A stretch of 64,000 bases of DNA from Hexactinellida sp. DTS-2022. Taxonomy: Eukaryota > Porifera > Hexactinellida. Below, in pieces: positions 47,687 through 59,990 of the stretch (positions are counted from its first letter, which is position 1; each line of letters begins with the position of its first letter). The stretch lies in contig JAPNXP010000001.1 in the NCBI GenBank assembly GCA_028753945.1, positions 8,298,501 through 8,362,500 of the forward strand, read 5' to 3'. The notes under the pieces are model-generated. The model made no database searches. It was given only the letters and a program-made list of their open reading frames with translations, and was not told the DNA's origin. The position numbers and the translations under genes are program-made.

Positions 47687-48853
47687 CAAAGGTGGGCACA
47701 GTTAATCAAAAAGTTAACTTCGTTAATCGTTAATCCGTTAACCAAAAAGTTATCTTCGTTAACAGTTAATCAGTTAATACGTTAAAAATGTAACGGAAGT
47801 TAACGTTAATCCGTTACAGGTAATTTATATTATACAAACAACAACAACAAATCAGTTTTTTTTGCTATAAGACATCTCAAAAAGTGCTCTAACGATAAAA
47901 TGTTCCTTTGTTGGGTCATTCAAGCTAAAATATATACTAGCACAACCTTTATATCGTATAATTAGCGAATAATAAGGGGAATAAGTTGTTTAAGGGATCT
48001 TAAAAGGATCTTAGAAGGGAGGTTGAGAAAATTCCATGAAACGCATGTTTCCCTTCATAAAAATTAACATGTCAAAGTTTTCATCAGACAGGGATGTTGA
48101 CTAATACTATAAGATTCAAATTCACATAAGTGTCACTATTGAAAATCTAAAAATACACTAAACGGTCAAAAGGATTTAATTAAACAATAATAATTTGTGT
48201 TCATACATTCAAGCTTCTAGCAACGATAATAACATTTGTAGATGCTTCAACTTTGATGTTTACTTAAAACGATAAGTTGACCAAACAATATTAATTTACA
48301 TTTTATGGAGGTGTTAAAATCATTTCTATAAAATAAATAATGAAATATACAAATTCTGATTTAAGATTTGAATACCACATGGTCGAATTACTATAAGTGC
48401 TTATTTTCTAACCATTTTTGCGATTATTTTCCACTGAAATACAGTCACATTCCCATTTGTTCCACTTGTATTACAAGTGGCACGTGGCAGGGACACCTAT
48501 TCATGGATATTAGAAAAAAATGACTTAAAATCGAAATTTTATGAAGTTTATAACTATAGCAAGATATTTAAAGTCTTCCAAAGTAGATTAAAAAACCATT
48601 AATACGCTACAAGAAGCATATTGTGTGTGGGATAAAAATACCTGTTGTTCAAAAACATTTGTTCGGTAATTGTAATAGAAACTATCAAGAATTCATAATT
48701 GCGTTAACCGACGATTAACGGACTTGTAAATGTAACGGAAGTTAATTAAGTCCGTTAACGATTTCAAAGTTAACTTAAAAGTTAATCGTTAACGAAAAAT
48801 TTAACTTCCGTTAATTAACGATTAACGGATTAACGGATTAGTGCCCAGCTTTG
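47687..48853. mobile_element. hAT-like element, 1.17 kb, perfect TSD
   Basis: CAAAGGTGGGCAC and GTGCCCAGCTTTG are inverted ends. ataattca flanks both sides (47679-47686 and 48854-48861). Subterminal arrays of gttaac/cgttaatc occur at each end (47700-47825 and 48700-48842). The flank also repeats aattcatcgtaggtgataat on both sides. No transposase. Its interior is shared with 36740-37230. Confidence 0.93.
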
Positions 48854-49010
48854 ATAATTCATCACAAACAATTCATCGTAGGTGATAATTCATCACTGGA
48901 AGCTTCGCAAGTGACAATTGGTCTTACAACCTTTCTTGCCATTTAACATTGGCAAAGAGGAAATTTGTATAAAAGCTACGGGTAAATGCAGTGGTCAAAT
49001 AGTTAACTAA

Positions 49011-49734
49011 ATGTTCCGCAAACTACTGTCAGAGAAAGGGAAACTTAAAATTGAAAAAGAAGGCTTTTTCTACACAAAAGATAGAGAATTGTCTCTTCCT
49101 GGTACTACTAGCTGGTACTGTGACCATAAAACCAAAACAAAGTGTCGTTGACGATTGCATTTGAGTGGTGATGTAATTATAAAGTACGTGGGTGAACACA
49201 ATCACGCGGGGGATGCTTCAAAGACGCCTGTATTGATAGCGCTGCAGGCGTTACGCGAAAGAGCAACCACTACTCAGGAACCAACACAGACTATAATCGC
49301 CGAAACTACGACAAACATTCCTAATTCTTCTGCAGCACAATTACCCTCAAAATTTTGTATGAAAAGAACTGTACAAAGGAAGAGAAACCAACATAAAAAT
49401 TGCCCTCCACAGCCTGTTGACCTCTATCTTTAAATATTCCAGTAGAATACACTATTCTACCAAATGGCACAGATTTCCTACTTCACGACTCTGGCCCTGG
49501 CCACAATCGAATTTTAATATTCACCACAAGGCATAATCTAACACTACTCGCACAATGCAGCAAATGGTATGCTGATGGAACATTTAAAATTTCTCCAAAT
49601 ATATTTCAGCAGGTGTATACAATTCATGGCCGAGTTTTATGGAAAGCAGATTTTTCCACTTGTCTAGTAATGTCTACTGTCTTTTGCCGAACAAGACTTT
49701 TGCAACCTATGAGGCCATGCTTCAGGCACTGAAA
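49011..49734 (+). pseudogene. MULE transposase, N-terminal half, with FLYWCH zinc finger
   Basis: Begins MFRKLLSEKGKLKIEKEG. A FLYWCH-type finger follows (FFYTKDRELSLPGTTSWYC, then C, then HNHAG), interrupted by a TGA at 49149-49151. Further on come the first MULE catalytic-domain motifs (WYADGTFKISPNIFQQVYTI, first Asp in ADGTF) and NKTFATYEAMLQALKE, which need frame changes near 49430 and 49650. The gene then stops at the Ginger-like insertion and resumes at 63385. Mutator-like transposases cut and paste DNA with a DDE core. FLYWCH fingers are often fused to them in animals. This gene had decayed, but when relative to the insertion is not known. Confidence 0.88.
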
Positions 49735-49738
49735 GAGC
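49735..49738. other. Target-site duplication GAGC, left copy
   Basis: GAGC directly before the left end of the 13.6-kb element. The identical tetramer stands at 63385-63388 directly after the right end. Counting it once joins the two MULE halves in frame (ALKE then LQPGLNP). Confidence 0.93.
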
Positions 49739-49845
49739 TGTTTCGACGTATTTTGAGTACTGTCGTATTTTGAGTACTTTTCAGTACCGAAACCATGGAT
49801 AACCAATTTATCGACGTATTTTGAGTACTGGCGTATTTTGAGTTT
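49739..49845. repeat. Left terminal inverted repeat of the Ginger-type element
   Basis: About 105 bases with four copies of cgtattttgagtac in two pairs separated by accatggataaccaattta. It matches the reverse complement of 63278-63384 at nearly every base. The regular spacing suggests paired integrase-binding sites. Confidence 0.93.
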
Positions 49846-49849
49846 TTGA

Positions 49850-50441
49850 GTATTTTTTTCTATTCTATTTCTTCTATTTTTTGTATTCTATTCTATCTAT
49901 TCTATTTTCTATTACAAATTATGCTGTGATATTTTGAGGCGCTCTGATAGACTGAGACGCTACTATAAATGCAATTTCCGAACTCATTTTACAATTTATC
50001 TTTATTATTTTCGATAATATTTCTTTCTGCTCCAGGTATCTTTCAAAGTATTGTAATATACTATTCCATACGGTCTGAACATGTTTACTGTTAATACGAT
50101 CCGATCAGATTAAATAAATGTGGAATACTAAACCCAAGTCAAAATTAAACATAACTATACATATATCATATATGCTTATACAATACTATAACAAGGTTTG
50201 CAATGCGAAATCAGCAGAAATGTATTACAAAAATACACTATATTAATGATACAATTTACAAAAGCATAGACAAAATTAATGGCTAGAGGGAAGAATTATT
50301 AGTCAGCCTGTAAATACACACAACTTAGACAGGACACATACAATACAACAGCTACACTATACCAGTACCGCTATAACCTAGCTGATAATACTCTCCTATC
50401 CCTAAGCTGGTGGTGAATTCCAGATAGCAGGTACTCATATA
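49850..50441. other. Element flank with first copy of a ~165-bp tandem repeat
   Basis: T-rich DNA to about 49910, then unremarkable sequence. From about 50325 to 50441 lies one repeat unit (acagctacactataccagta, ctaagctggtggtg, gatagcaggtactcatat) that continues at 54451 beyond the hAT-like insert and is repeated at 54489-54640. The hAT-like element thus landed inside a tandem repeat. Confidence 0.7.
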
Positions 50442-52695
50442 CAGTGGCGTATCTAGGATTTTGAAACTGGGGGGGCAAAGGAGGGGCAAGACCAAATCCT
50501 GGGGGGGCTTATAAGTTTGATCTAAAATGATGAGACAACGTACACAATCATCTTTGAATTTAGTTTCTAACTAATTATATTAAAAAACGAAGATGTGATA
50601 TTTTGAGTTAATTGTGATATTTTGAGTTAAAAAATGATATGGATATGTTGTAGGCGAAATTGAGTACCAGGCGAAATGGAGTCATAATACTTATAGAAAA
50701 TTTATAACTAAATATTATGGGTTGTTAAAAATTGATTATATCCCAGATCTAATCCAGTTATTCGTTCACTTATCATACTAGGTAAACAAAGTATGCTGAA
50801 TACGAATTTGACACTCACAAGTTTCTAATACAAATATTTATTGTTATTGACAATATAGGTAAACAAGTTTGTAAAATATTAGAATTTACATAGAGATTAG
50901 ACGATTATTTTAAGTAATTGCATATGCTAAATACGAATTTAGAATTAACTACTTGCAAATAAGGGCTGTTTGTTGTTAAAGTTGGGGAATTAATGACTAA
51001 GAATAAGATTGAGATTTTAAATTATAAGTAAGTAAGCAAGTAAGCAAACAAGTATCATATAGTTACGTATATAGATTAATATTGAAGACTTGACAAAATG
51101 AATACGAATCCTTTTGTAAGTTAATTAATAATTATATTGCGTTGTAAAGTGTAAATTATACATGATAATTAATTAAGTGGAATAGTTAAGTATTCCCTAG
51201 CAAAAGCGAACGAGATTATACTGTAGGCTCGTATTGCCTCCTAATAAATATTTATCCTAATCTACTCGCGAATTCAAACCATTTAACTCAAGCCACCAGT
51301 TTAATCTCCAATACATATAATTTTCAATACATTCACCATAAACAGAACATAATTAATCGCGACACATTCTCAAATTAATGTTGAGTTTATTGATAAGCTG
51401 GTTGTGTTGTTAGTTGGTTTAATAGCTGGTTTTGCTGTTAAATCAGCTTATCAATATCACTCAGTTGAGAATGTATAGTGAGTAAATGAGTAATTACCTT
51501 CTAATTATGTAGTAAATGTGTTTAAATGTGCATCTATAAATTAACAATACAAAGGCGTAGGCTCTGGTATGGTTGGTAGGGCCATGGACATACAAAAGTT
51601 TGCCAACTGAATCACCAATGGGCAATGATCTCACAATGTCACCGTAATGGACTAACCTATGGGCCCTACTAATCCCATTCCGAGACTACGTCAAACTCCG
51701 TATGTGGGAATTCTCCGAATCTAAGATGTTGACATTTTTCAGACTACTTTCTCAATATTGGAAAAATAGTGTAAAAATAACAATTGTTATAGTAATATGC
51801 AACCAGAGATGGGGCCAAATCCCTAGGGAATTAGAGTATTAAAGATTTTAAGATTAATCCCAGTCCATTCAGAAGGGATTGGGAATTAATCAGAAAATTT
51901 CAAACTCAAGGTCAGTGTGTGGGAATTAAGGAACTTCTAAATGATATTATTTCCAAACTGCTCTGAATTGGTGAATGACAAATAGGACATGTTAATCCAA
52001 GTTATTTTATTTAATGCTGCAATCTACACAAATTTGCATGTCTACAGGGTCTGAAAGTAATTTCGTTTCTCGTACCTTCAAACAAACATACAAATGTGTA
52101 TTGTAATTATATGGAATATAAATTATATTATTGATAATAAATAATTATTTAGAAGCTTCATAATACTTTACTTTCACTAAGTAATATAATCTTTGGACAG
52201 GTGCGAAGTCAGCCCTAACTATAGTGGGTGTCAAGTGCGTAGGAGTAAGTATAGCCAGCGACCCTAATGGGGCTCAGCAGAAAACCTCTTACACACTAAG
52301 AGGCCTTGTTAAATGTAAATTCAGGAGCACTTTCTATAAAAAAGGTGCTATTTAACGACTGAAAAAGAAATAGCACAGTAACATATATTGACTGTGAAAG
52401 CTAACTAATATGATTACATTCTTGAGCTTAGCTGTGGACGCAATTGCAATTGCATCTCTTACGAAAAAGTGCACAAGCCTTAGTATATTGATTATCTTTC
52501 TTTTGGATACAAACAACTTGTGACCTTCAGATGTTCTATATTTTGAACAGCGATTTTATTTATATTGAGTCAAAGTAAAATCCATGTTAATTAAATATCT
52601 ATTACTAAATAGCATTAATAATATTTCTAATACGTATTCTATTATTAGCTAATACATCATCATGTTTAAATAAAACACAAGATCTGAAAAGTACA

Positions 52696-52801
52696 TACAG
52701 TCAACTCAGCTTAATAGAGCCACCTCGGGACCAGTTTGTTTTGACCCGATTAAGCGGAGAAACCGATTAACCGGTGGCTCTATTAAGCGGAGTTGACTGT
52801 A
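52696..52801. mobile_element. 106-bp TIR MITE
   Basis: TACAGTCAACTCAGCTTAAT and its inverse end attaagcggagttgactgta. ccgattaa and gagccacc/ggtggctc are paired inside. It is nested in the 4.0-kb hAT-like element. Confidence 0.82.
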
Positions 52802-53496
52802 TATCAACAAATATTGTGTTGAGTGAAAACATAAATATATTACAACTGTTATTGAATACTCACATTAGACACTACGATAATTTTTGTGAGTATGTGTCAC
52901 ACATACTCACAAAGAACTATTGTGCTTTTAATATAGAGATTATACTACAGTGTAGGACTCAGTATTATAAAGTATTACTCCATAAGTAGTCATTAACTAA
53001 TACATTTCGCAATTTGGGCAAGTAGAAACAGTGTAGTTACAGAAAATATATAATGTGACTATGGGTAATAAGTTACTAATAACTTAATAAGATAAACAAT
53101 TATTATATTCTGAACAAAATGCGTGCAAATTCACACTGTTATCCAAAAATTTGTACTTCTAATTGTAATATTAACATATCGGTTAACTGATCACTAAAAT
53201 CCGTAACAGTTAACTGGATTAGCGGCTGTTAACCGAATCCAGCCTTGATTTAATATTTTCTGAAGGACGAAATGTAGGTAAGGAATAAAAACAAGCTGAA
53301 CCTTACTAATTATGTAGTACGTATAAATAAATGTTCTACTGTATTGATCAGCATGGACGGTTAACCGTGGCGAGAAATTGAATCGTAACCTTAGCCCCAG
53401 AATTTACCATTGAATAAAATATTGGGAACAACAAGATACTCTCCCCTGACTTGAGGGTGGGGTCGACACCTCCATCCTGACGCTATACAGTAAGTG

Positions 53497-53631
53497 CATA
53501 GGCGTCGTAAATGCAAAGTCAACCCTTCGGGCAGCCAGGAAATTCCGGGTAATGTCCGGGTAAACTCCGGGTATAGTATTAGTGCATAGGGGCAACCCTT
53601 CCGGGCACCTGGGCGGGTTACGACGCCTATG
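53497..53631. mobile_element. hAT-like MITE, 135 bp, perfect TSD
   Basis: CATAGGCGTCGTAA and TTACGACGCCTATG are exact inverted ends. agtaagtg flanks both (53489-53496 and 53632-53639). It lies in the 4.0-kb hAT-like element, so it is younger than that one. Ends resemble the MITE in the actin pseudogene (CATAGGCG). Confidence 0.93.
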
Positions 53632-54450
53632 AGTAAGTGGCTTAGAAATTAGTATGTATCTCAAATATAAGTGTCACTAAGTGTCTCTTTAACAACAAAC
53701 AGCCCTTATTTGCAAGTACATATGTAGTTAATTCTAAATTCGTATTCAGCATATGCAATTACTTAAAATAACCATCTAAAGCTAGTCTCTAGGCCGGTAA
53801 ATTCTAATATTTTACAAACTTGTTTACCTATATTGTCAATAACAACAACAAATAGACATAATATAAATTTGTGAGTGTCAAATTCGTATTCAGCATACTT
53901 GTTTACCTAGTATTATCATTTGGAAGTGAACAAATAGCGGGATTAGATCTGGATATAATTAATTTTTAACAACCCATAATATTTATTCAAACATTTTCTA
54001 TATAAGAATTACTCAATCTCGACTAGGCGAGAATGAGTTTCAGGCGAGATTGAGACTCAATCTCGCCTGGTACTCAATTTCGCCTGCGACAGATATATGG
54101 TACATATAATAAAAATTTTGCTTATATGGAGCTGAGTCACGGGTAACTGAAGTGGTTTAAATTTATGTCTAAATTTGATTTCTGAGGTTGTGGGTGTTTT
54201 TGAATTCAAATATCCTTATATGGAGGTTCAGTTAACAGTAACTGAGCTCCATATAAGTAATCCGTATAATAAAATATGTGTAATTAAGGGAGAAAATTTC
54301 TATTTATACGAAATAGTAATTTTCAACGGTAAATTATTATTAGTCAAGTGAATCCTAAAAAAGTGGGGGGGCAAATGGGGGGGCAAGCAAAAAAACTGGG
54401 GGGGCGGTCGCCCCCCCTAGCCCCCCCCTAGAAACGCCACTGCTCATATA

Positions 54451-54650
54451 GTGTAACTATTGTAATTATAATATTAAACTATATAAACCAGATACATACA
54501 ATACAACAGCTACACTATACCAGTACCGCTATAACCTAGCTGATATACTCTCCTAATCCTAAGCTGGTGGTGTATTCCAGATAGCAGGTACTCATATAGT
54601 GTAACTATTGTAATTATAATACTAAGCTATATAAACGGACACTCTCAGCT
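54451..54650. repeat. Tandem repeat unit of ~165 bp (rest of copy 1, copy 2)
   Basis: 54451-54488 completes the unit cut at 50441. 54489-54640 is a second unit with gtgtaactattgtaattata and ctaagctggtggtgtattcc in the same order. Copy identity is high. Confidence 0.75.
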
Positions 54651-54659
54651 GAAATAATT

Positions 54660-56210
54660 AATTAATTACAACTCAACTGATATTATTTGTGTTTCGTCCC
54701 GGCTTGGACTCGTCAGTTGCGTTGCCTTTCCCGCAATACACTTTAGATGGTTGAGTGTTGGTGTAGTGTTCTGTCGCGTTTTCGCCACTGGGGACATGCC
54801 GTTGCAGGTCGCGTTTCCATTATCTGGGCTCACCATGATAGGGATTGCGTTGTCTGAATAACCTCTAGCAGAGGTCCCCACAGGGTTCGATGTACCTTGT
54901 CTTTGAGCGCTTTCGAAAATAGGAGGAGTTATTCAGAAGAGTGCAGTGTGTAGTATACTGTATTGACTGTTCCGATGAATGAAGAATTGTGGTATAATTC
55001 GAGTGGTGATTCGCGTATGCTGTCAAATTTATAGAATTGGTTGTCGAGGCGAATTAGTGAGTAAAAGTGATTTGAGAGATGGATCGAGAGGCCGGCTAAC
55101 TCGTACCGCAATAGTTTGAGTTTGTGATTGATGGTAAAGTGTGTATTGATGTCAGGTAGTAGTAGACTAGACTTAGGAAATGTCCAATTTCAATGGTGAG
55201 AAGTGGAGGGATAGAATCAAATTGGCTGGAGCTTATTTCAAACTTATCGGTCTGACTACAACCACATTTATTGCATTTTGATGGGAGTAGTTTGGCACAT
55301 ATTGAATGCTCGATGTTAGTGATAACAGAACCGATTATTCCAAGCATACAGGTCCAGGTGAATGTGCTATGAGACTATGACATTGATGGCAGTAGAAGGT
55401 AGATGTGTATTTGTCGTTGCAGAGGTTAAGACTTTGTAGGTATTTAATGGTTGTACCCTCAGAGCCGTAAAAGTCGTATTGTTCCATCAGGTCAGAGTAT
55501 GTAGTCTGCATTCAAATCGCTTTAGCAATGAAGTCTCTGAGCTTATCGAAATTAAACTCATTGACAAGGGTCATAAGTTCATGGAATTTCGCATCAGATG
55601 GTGTAGACCCGAGTATTCCGCATGATTCAATTATCTTCTCCTTAAACAGACTTAATATGGCGATGATATTGTCGAGGGGGCAGGTGTTAGTTTGTGCAAT
55701 GTTATTATATTCCCCTTGCCATGTTGGTAAATGAAAGTCATCTCGCGTTAACACTCTATTTTCCGAGTTTGTCTTAGGAGGTGATTCTAGAGTGATTTGA
55801 ATCACTTCTTCGGGGAAAATCATCAACATCACCACTGGTAGAAGGACAGCGAAGGGGTAGTCTCGTTCCCATTTATCCCGTGGTATGTTGGCACCAAATT
55901 CAGCTTCGGCATATTCGTCATACCATAAGGCAACGCTATGTCCTATTTGCTGCTTGAACTCGGAGCTTATTTCGGGTCTTGAACTGTATTCAAAAAGAAT
56001 ATCCAATGACCTTAATGTTAAAGCTTTGTTGCGAGTTTTCTATGAAGTGGTGAAATGTACGTGCATGTTTGTAGAGCTGAAATGACCTCTGATTTGAGCG
56101 AATTGAGTTTTTCTGATAGTATTTCTGGTGTCATTATACTCTGTTCATCCATATCTCCGAATGTTTCTTCAGTTGCGCCCAAACAAAGCTCATCGATTAC
56201 TTCTCCTAAG
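54660..56210 (-). pseudogene. Decayed USP-like cysteine peptidase gene inside the Ginger-type element
   Basis: Minus strand. One exon ends at 56061, a 50-bp GT-AG intron (56060-56011) follows, then exon 56010 downward, phases matching. Motifs in order: WQGEYNNIAQTNTCPLDNII (candidate nucleophile Cys in TCPLDN), a zinc-binding-like set (FYCHQCH, CNKCG), PPLLTIEIGHF, then LAGLSIHLSNHFYSLIRL (candidate His) and FYKFDSI (candidate Asp). This Cys...His...Asp order with an intervening Cys cluster resembles ubiquitin-specific proteases. The frame is broken by a TGA at about 55513, a shift near 55340 and another near 55180. No start codon is visible, so upstream exons are missing or unseen. Same strand as the integrase and downstream of it. 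Similarity to USPs is my inference from motif order. Confidence 0.62.
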
Positions 56211-56349
56211 TTATCAAATGACAAACAATTAGGTTAAGTTCTACCCAAAATTTAAACGGTTTTCGAATTGCAAATGGTTTTCATTCGCATGAGACGCTCT
56301 CCTGGTGTCTATATGTTTTAAGGAACTAAATGCTCTCGTTATAACGAAA

Positions 56350-56590
56350 TGCTTGAGACCCCGTCTCGGTTTCAATTCGTATTTACTCGAGTAAATCGAT
56401 TACTTGCATCAAATAATCACATATGTTGCTGGAAATTTTATATTCGAAATCAGCATACTCGATTACACCAGTGGAGTGTTATTTTCTGTTCGATTATTTA
56501 CTATCATTATTTCAGATTGGTATCCGAGTTTTATAATGCGAAACAAAGTGTGACACACAGAGAGACAGGCAGACAGAAATGAGACATATA
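56350..56590 (-). repeat. Dispersed repeat family R1, diverged inverted copy
   Basis: ccccgtctcggtttcaatt, then cgaaatcagcatactcgatt and a cacacagagagacag head-like end, in the order expected for the reverse strand of R1. A fragment of MITE family B (ctcgttataacgaaatgctt) adjoins at 56333-56352. Confidence 0.5.
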
Positions 56591-57015
56591 TTAATAAATA
56601 ATAATATACATCAATTATAGTAACTTATTCGGGAATATCTCAGGAATATTAGTTTGCATTATATTAAGTGCTGATCAAGATTATTCTACTCACCAGATTG
56701 TATGTTGACATACTTAGATTTTATCGCTGTTGATCTCCTATGTCCATAAGCTGGTGATTTAACCTATCGAATTTATAATTCGACGAGCCCCGTAGGGGCG
56801 AAGTCGAATTGGAATTCTACAAATGGCGTAACCAGACAATAACATAGCTTGAATAGTTCTCCAAATACCGCAATTTTTAACACATCCATTGTTTACAAGG
56901 GTGTAATCGTAAAACAAATACAGGTGCTACTAGTCAGTCTAGCCCACAAAGGTAGCCTAGTAGCCTATATAGACCCTAATGCATGTCTCTACTCATCTTT
57001 TAGCGCCCCTAAATG

Positions 57016-57216
57016 CAGGCACGTAGCTAGAGTATGTAATTCAGGGGGGCAAGTTTTATGTTGGGGGGGCAAGTGCAGGGAGTCGGGGGGGCAAGGGGGG
57101 ACGAATCACTCTATTTACTATAACGAACACTTCCTAAATTCTCTTGGAGGGGGGGGCGAGAAGTACTTTTGGGGGGGCAGTCGCCCCCCCTCGCCCCCCC
57201 CGTAGCTACGTGCCTG
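57016..57216. mobile_element. hAT-like MITE, 201 bp, perfect TSD, inside the DIRS end
   Basis: CAGGCACGTAGCTA and TAGCTACGTGCCTG are exact inverted ends. cctaaatg flanks both (57008-57015 and 57217-57224). Long G- and C-runs inside. Confidence 0.94.
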
Positions 57217-57532
57217 CCTAAATGAATCGCTTGGGTGTGGCGGGAGGGAGGGCTAGATGTTATTGTCTGGTTACGCCATTTGTAGAATTCCAATTCGACT
57301 TCGCCCCTACGGGGCTCGTCGAGTTATAAATTCTACTTCATGGCTCCACCAGACAATAACATAGCTTGAATAGCTCGTTTAACGGTTGTTACCCACAGAT
57401 TATCAGTGTACTCTGAGTATATTAAACATTCTATGGGATACAAGTCCATGTATGTAACTAACTAGTAAGTTTAGGTGACGTAAAGAAACCTAACGTCTAA
57501 ATATTGCGCGTCTTTCACCATCAAACATGGTG

Positions 57533-58662
57533 CTACGTAGACAGCGATGTATCTAAGCTAAGGACAGCTGAGGTGAAGGCTCTGGTTGAGTCCATTTCGT
57601 CGGTTCCTCTTCCTTCCGGAATTCTTTGGTAGAACCGTTTGAAGGTGTTGGCATTTGACCAGTCCGCTACCTTTAGGATTGTGTCTGTTGGCAGGCCTGC
57701 CAAGGCAGCTTTTGATGTTGAGGCTGATCTCGTGGAGTGTGCCTTAAACACAGTAGTGTCGATGCCTGCTAGGTTGAGGGTGTTTTTTACCCATCGACCA
57801 ACAGTAGAAGTTGTGACGGGTTTGTGGGGTTTTACCACAGCTATTAGGAGGGCACTAGACGTATTAAGAGCCTTCAAGGTCTTTGTGCTATGTACGCATT
57901 TAGAGTGTTCACAGGACAAAGGCTTGGGTTCTCCTGGAACCTGTGAATGCATATAGGTTTCATGGTCCTTTTGTTCCATGTTTTGGATTTAGGAATGTGG
58001 AAAACTATTTTGTTTGGTTGTGTCTCCATGAAGTTGGTGTCTAGGGCGGCCAGTTCTGAGCACCGTGAGGCAGTAGTTAGTACGAGGAGGGTTACCGTTT
58101 TAAGTGATAGTTGTTTGAGGGACTCACATGGCATATGCTCAAGGTACTGGAGTAGGGAGTTGACATCCCATGTGCTAGAGTAGCGTGGCTTTTTCGGCTC
58201 TATGTTGTTCATGCCCTTGATCAAGCGTGAGATTAGAGCATTTTTGCCAATTTGGGAGCCCTCAGTTACTTCTAAGAGTGTTGATATGGCGGACCGGAAT
58301 GTGGAGGTCCAGCTAGTAGATTTATGAGAGTCAAAAGACTCCGTGAGAAAACATAAGAGCTCATTAAGTTTTGGTTGAAGATAGTTTGCTTTATTCTTTC
58401 CGCACCATCGTTCCCATTGGTTCCATGCGGAGCCGTAGGACTTAAGCGTGGCCTGGCTCCAGTTTTTGCAAATAATGTGACTGGAGCGTTCTGGTACACC
58501 CTTTCCGATTAGGAGATCCCTGATACGACGCATGCCAGCAGGTTCATTCGCTTGGCGATGATCAGAGGGTGGGGGTTTCCCAGGGTGTCTGTTATTAGAT
58601 TGGGGACTTGGGCTAGCCTCATGGGATTCTGGCGAGTAGCATCTATGAGGGCTGGCCACCAT
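57533..58662 (-). pseudogene. Tyrosine recombinase of the DIRS-type element, one frameshift
   Basis: The N-terminal core-binding region is at about 58500-58200 (SQATLKSYGSAWNQWERWCG). Catalytic motifs: first Arg in TTASRCSELAAL, then HSTRSAS (His-x-x-Arg) and WSNANTFKRFYQR (Trp and the nucleophile Tyr). The reading frame shifts once near 57890 (after CPVNTLNAY), splitting the domain. All catalytic residues are otherwise preserved. Such enzymes join the circular DNA product of DIRS reverse transcription to the genome. Confidence 0.88.
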
Positions 58663-59047
58663 GGCCTGGATGGCCAGTGAGGGACAATTAGGACTGCTTG
58701 TCGCACTAGATCCGTCTTCAGCTTGGGTTTTGCGGGTTGGGAGCTGCTATTAGGATATCGTCTATATAAACTATGAGACGAATGCCCCATGAACGTAAAA
58801 CTGCAATTGGCCGTTTGAGGGTCTTCGTAAAGACGAAGGGGGCTATGCTTAAGCCGAATGGCATGGTTTTGTATTGATAAAAAGTGGCTTTCCATTCGAA
58901 TTGTAGGTACTGCCTGAAGTTGGGATGGATAGCAATCGTGAGGTAGGCGTCCTTCAGGTCTACTTTGCTCATGTACGCGCCAGGAGTCACTACATACTGG
59001 ACGCAGTGTAAGCCCTCCATCTTGAAGTGGCATGGCGGTAGATACAA
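58560..59047 (-). pseudogene. DIRS-type reverse transcriptase and RNase H remnant, internal deletion
   Basis: 59047-58718 encodes the palm part of a reverse transcriptase: YMSKVDLKDAYLTIAIHPNF, MPFGLSIAPFVFTKTL and the catalytic YIDD box. Immediately after YIDDILIAAPN the frame changes into LIVPHWPSRPWWPALIDATR, a phrase that belongs to the end of the DIRS RNase H region. The connection, thumb and most of RNase H are missing, so a deletion of several hundred bases occurred. No enzyme activity is expected. Confidence 0.85.
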
Positions 59048-59049
59048 GT

Positions 59050-59990
59050 TCAGTTTTTTAAGGTTGAGTATGAGCTGGGTGAAGGAGTTCCCAGTTGTGT
59101 ATGTATAGAGGAAGGCGGCCCGTTGGTGAGGGCGGGGCCAGGGGGGGCTTCATAGCTCCCAGGTACTTCAATAGCTCTGGCGTTTGAATGGGCCAGACGG
59201 GTTGGGTTTGAAGGGTTTCGCAGGATATTGTCGGGGTTTCCCTTGGTCGGCCCCACTGAAGCCCGATCCTCCAGTGGGGCCCCTCCGAAAAAACTGGTTC
59301 GGTTTGGGTCCAGTAGACTTAGAGTTGTATTGGCTGTTGGTAAATTTAGGCTTCTTGGCTGGGCGATCTACCAGCCTGTCTATTTGAGCCTTTTCCTTTT
59401 GAATCTTTGTTAGGAGTTTTAGGTTTGCAGGGCCAAATACCATATTGGACTCGTTGTCGTGAGGTAGAGTGCCTACCTCGCTCACTAGCGAAGGGTTAAG
59501 TTCCCAAATTGCATTTTTCCTTCGGGCGGTCTGTATTCTGGCCGCGTGATCCCATGAGAATGAGGGTTGCCGAAACGTATTCTATTACCTTGTTAGGTTC
59601 GACGACTTGGCCGTCTGTCAGCTTCGCTAGCAACTCAGCGACTGGACCGACTGCATGTAGCAGGTCTTTATGTATCTCTTTGAGGGTTTGGTCGCGAGCC
59701 TTCATAAAGCTTAGGTCTTTCCGTTGAAACAGATTGTCTAGTTTATGGACCCTCATTACAGGAACGTCAGGTCTTTTGAACTGCTTAGCCATCTCAGAAG
59801 TGGATTTGGTGTTGAGTTCAAGGGTTGTAAGAAGTACTTTGTGAGGTACTCGCATACAGTGTCAGGGGCTCCTGAGAAGAACTTGTCCCCTAAGAGACCA
59901 CTGGGGTCAAACAAATGGCTGCTAGGAAGCGTGCCACTACTTTCTCCTGGCGTGAGGGAAAGGTCCCCAGCTGCTTGGGTCATCTGTTGA
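59050..59990 (-). pseudogene. DIRS-type gag-like ORF, fragmented
   Basis: Three overlapping frames in series (59983-59756, 59855-59496, 59485-59168). Helical motifs such as FMKARDQTLKEIHKDLLHAV and VFGPANLKLLTKIQKEKAQI are followed by a Pro/Gly/Lys-rich tail (PFKPNPSGPF). The position upstream of the reverse transcriptase and the basic tail match the ORF1 of DIRS-like elements. Frame changes near 59780 and 59490 and the absence of an intact frame mark it as dead. Confidence 0.7.

Larger units (their letters stand above)
50442..54442. mobile_element. hAT-like element, 4.0 kb, perfect TSD, long inverted arms
   Basis: CAGTGGCGTATCTAGG and CCTAGAAACGCCACTG ends with G/C-runs inside. ctcatata duplicated at 50434-50441 and 54443-54450. 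The arms continue inward as long inverted repeats (50648-50981 with 53687-54092), which contain R1-like blocks (ggtaaacaagt, aatacgaattt). The 2.7-kb middle has no transposase and carries two small TIR elements. It is therefore non-autonomous, mobilised by a hAT transposase elsewhere. Confidence 0.93.

Noticed and set aside
56849-57205. 118-codon frame rich in Gly near 57.0-57.2 kb
   Set aside because: It runs through the inverted DIRS terminus and the G-runs of a MITE, so it is non-coding.
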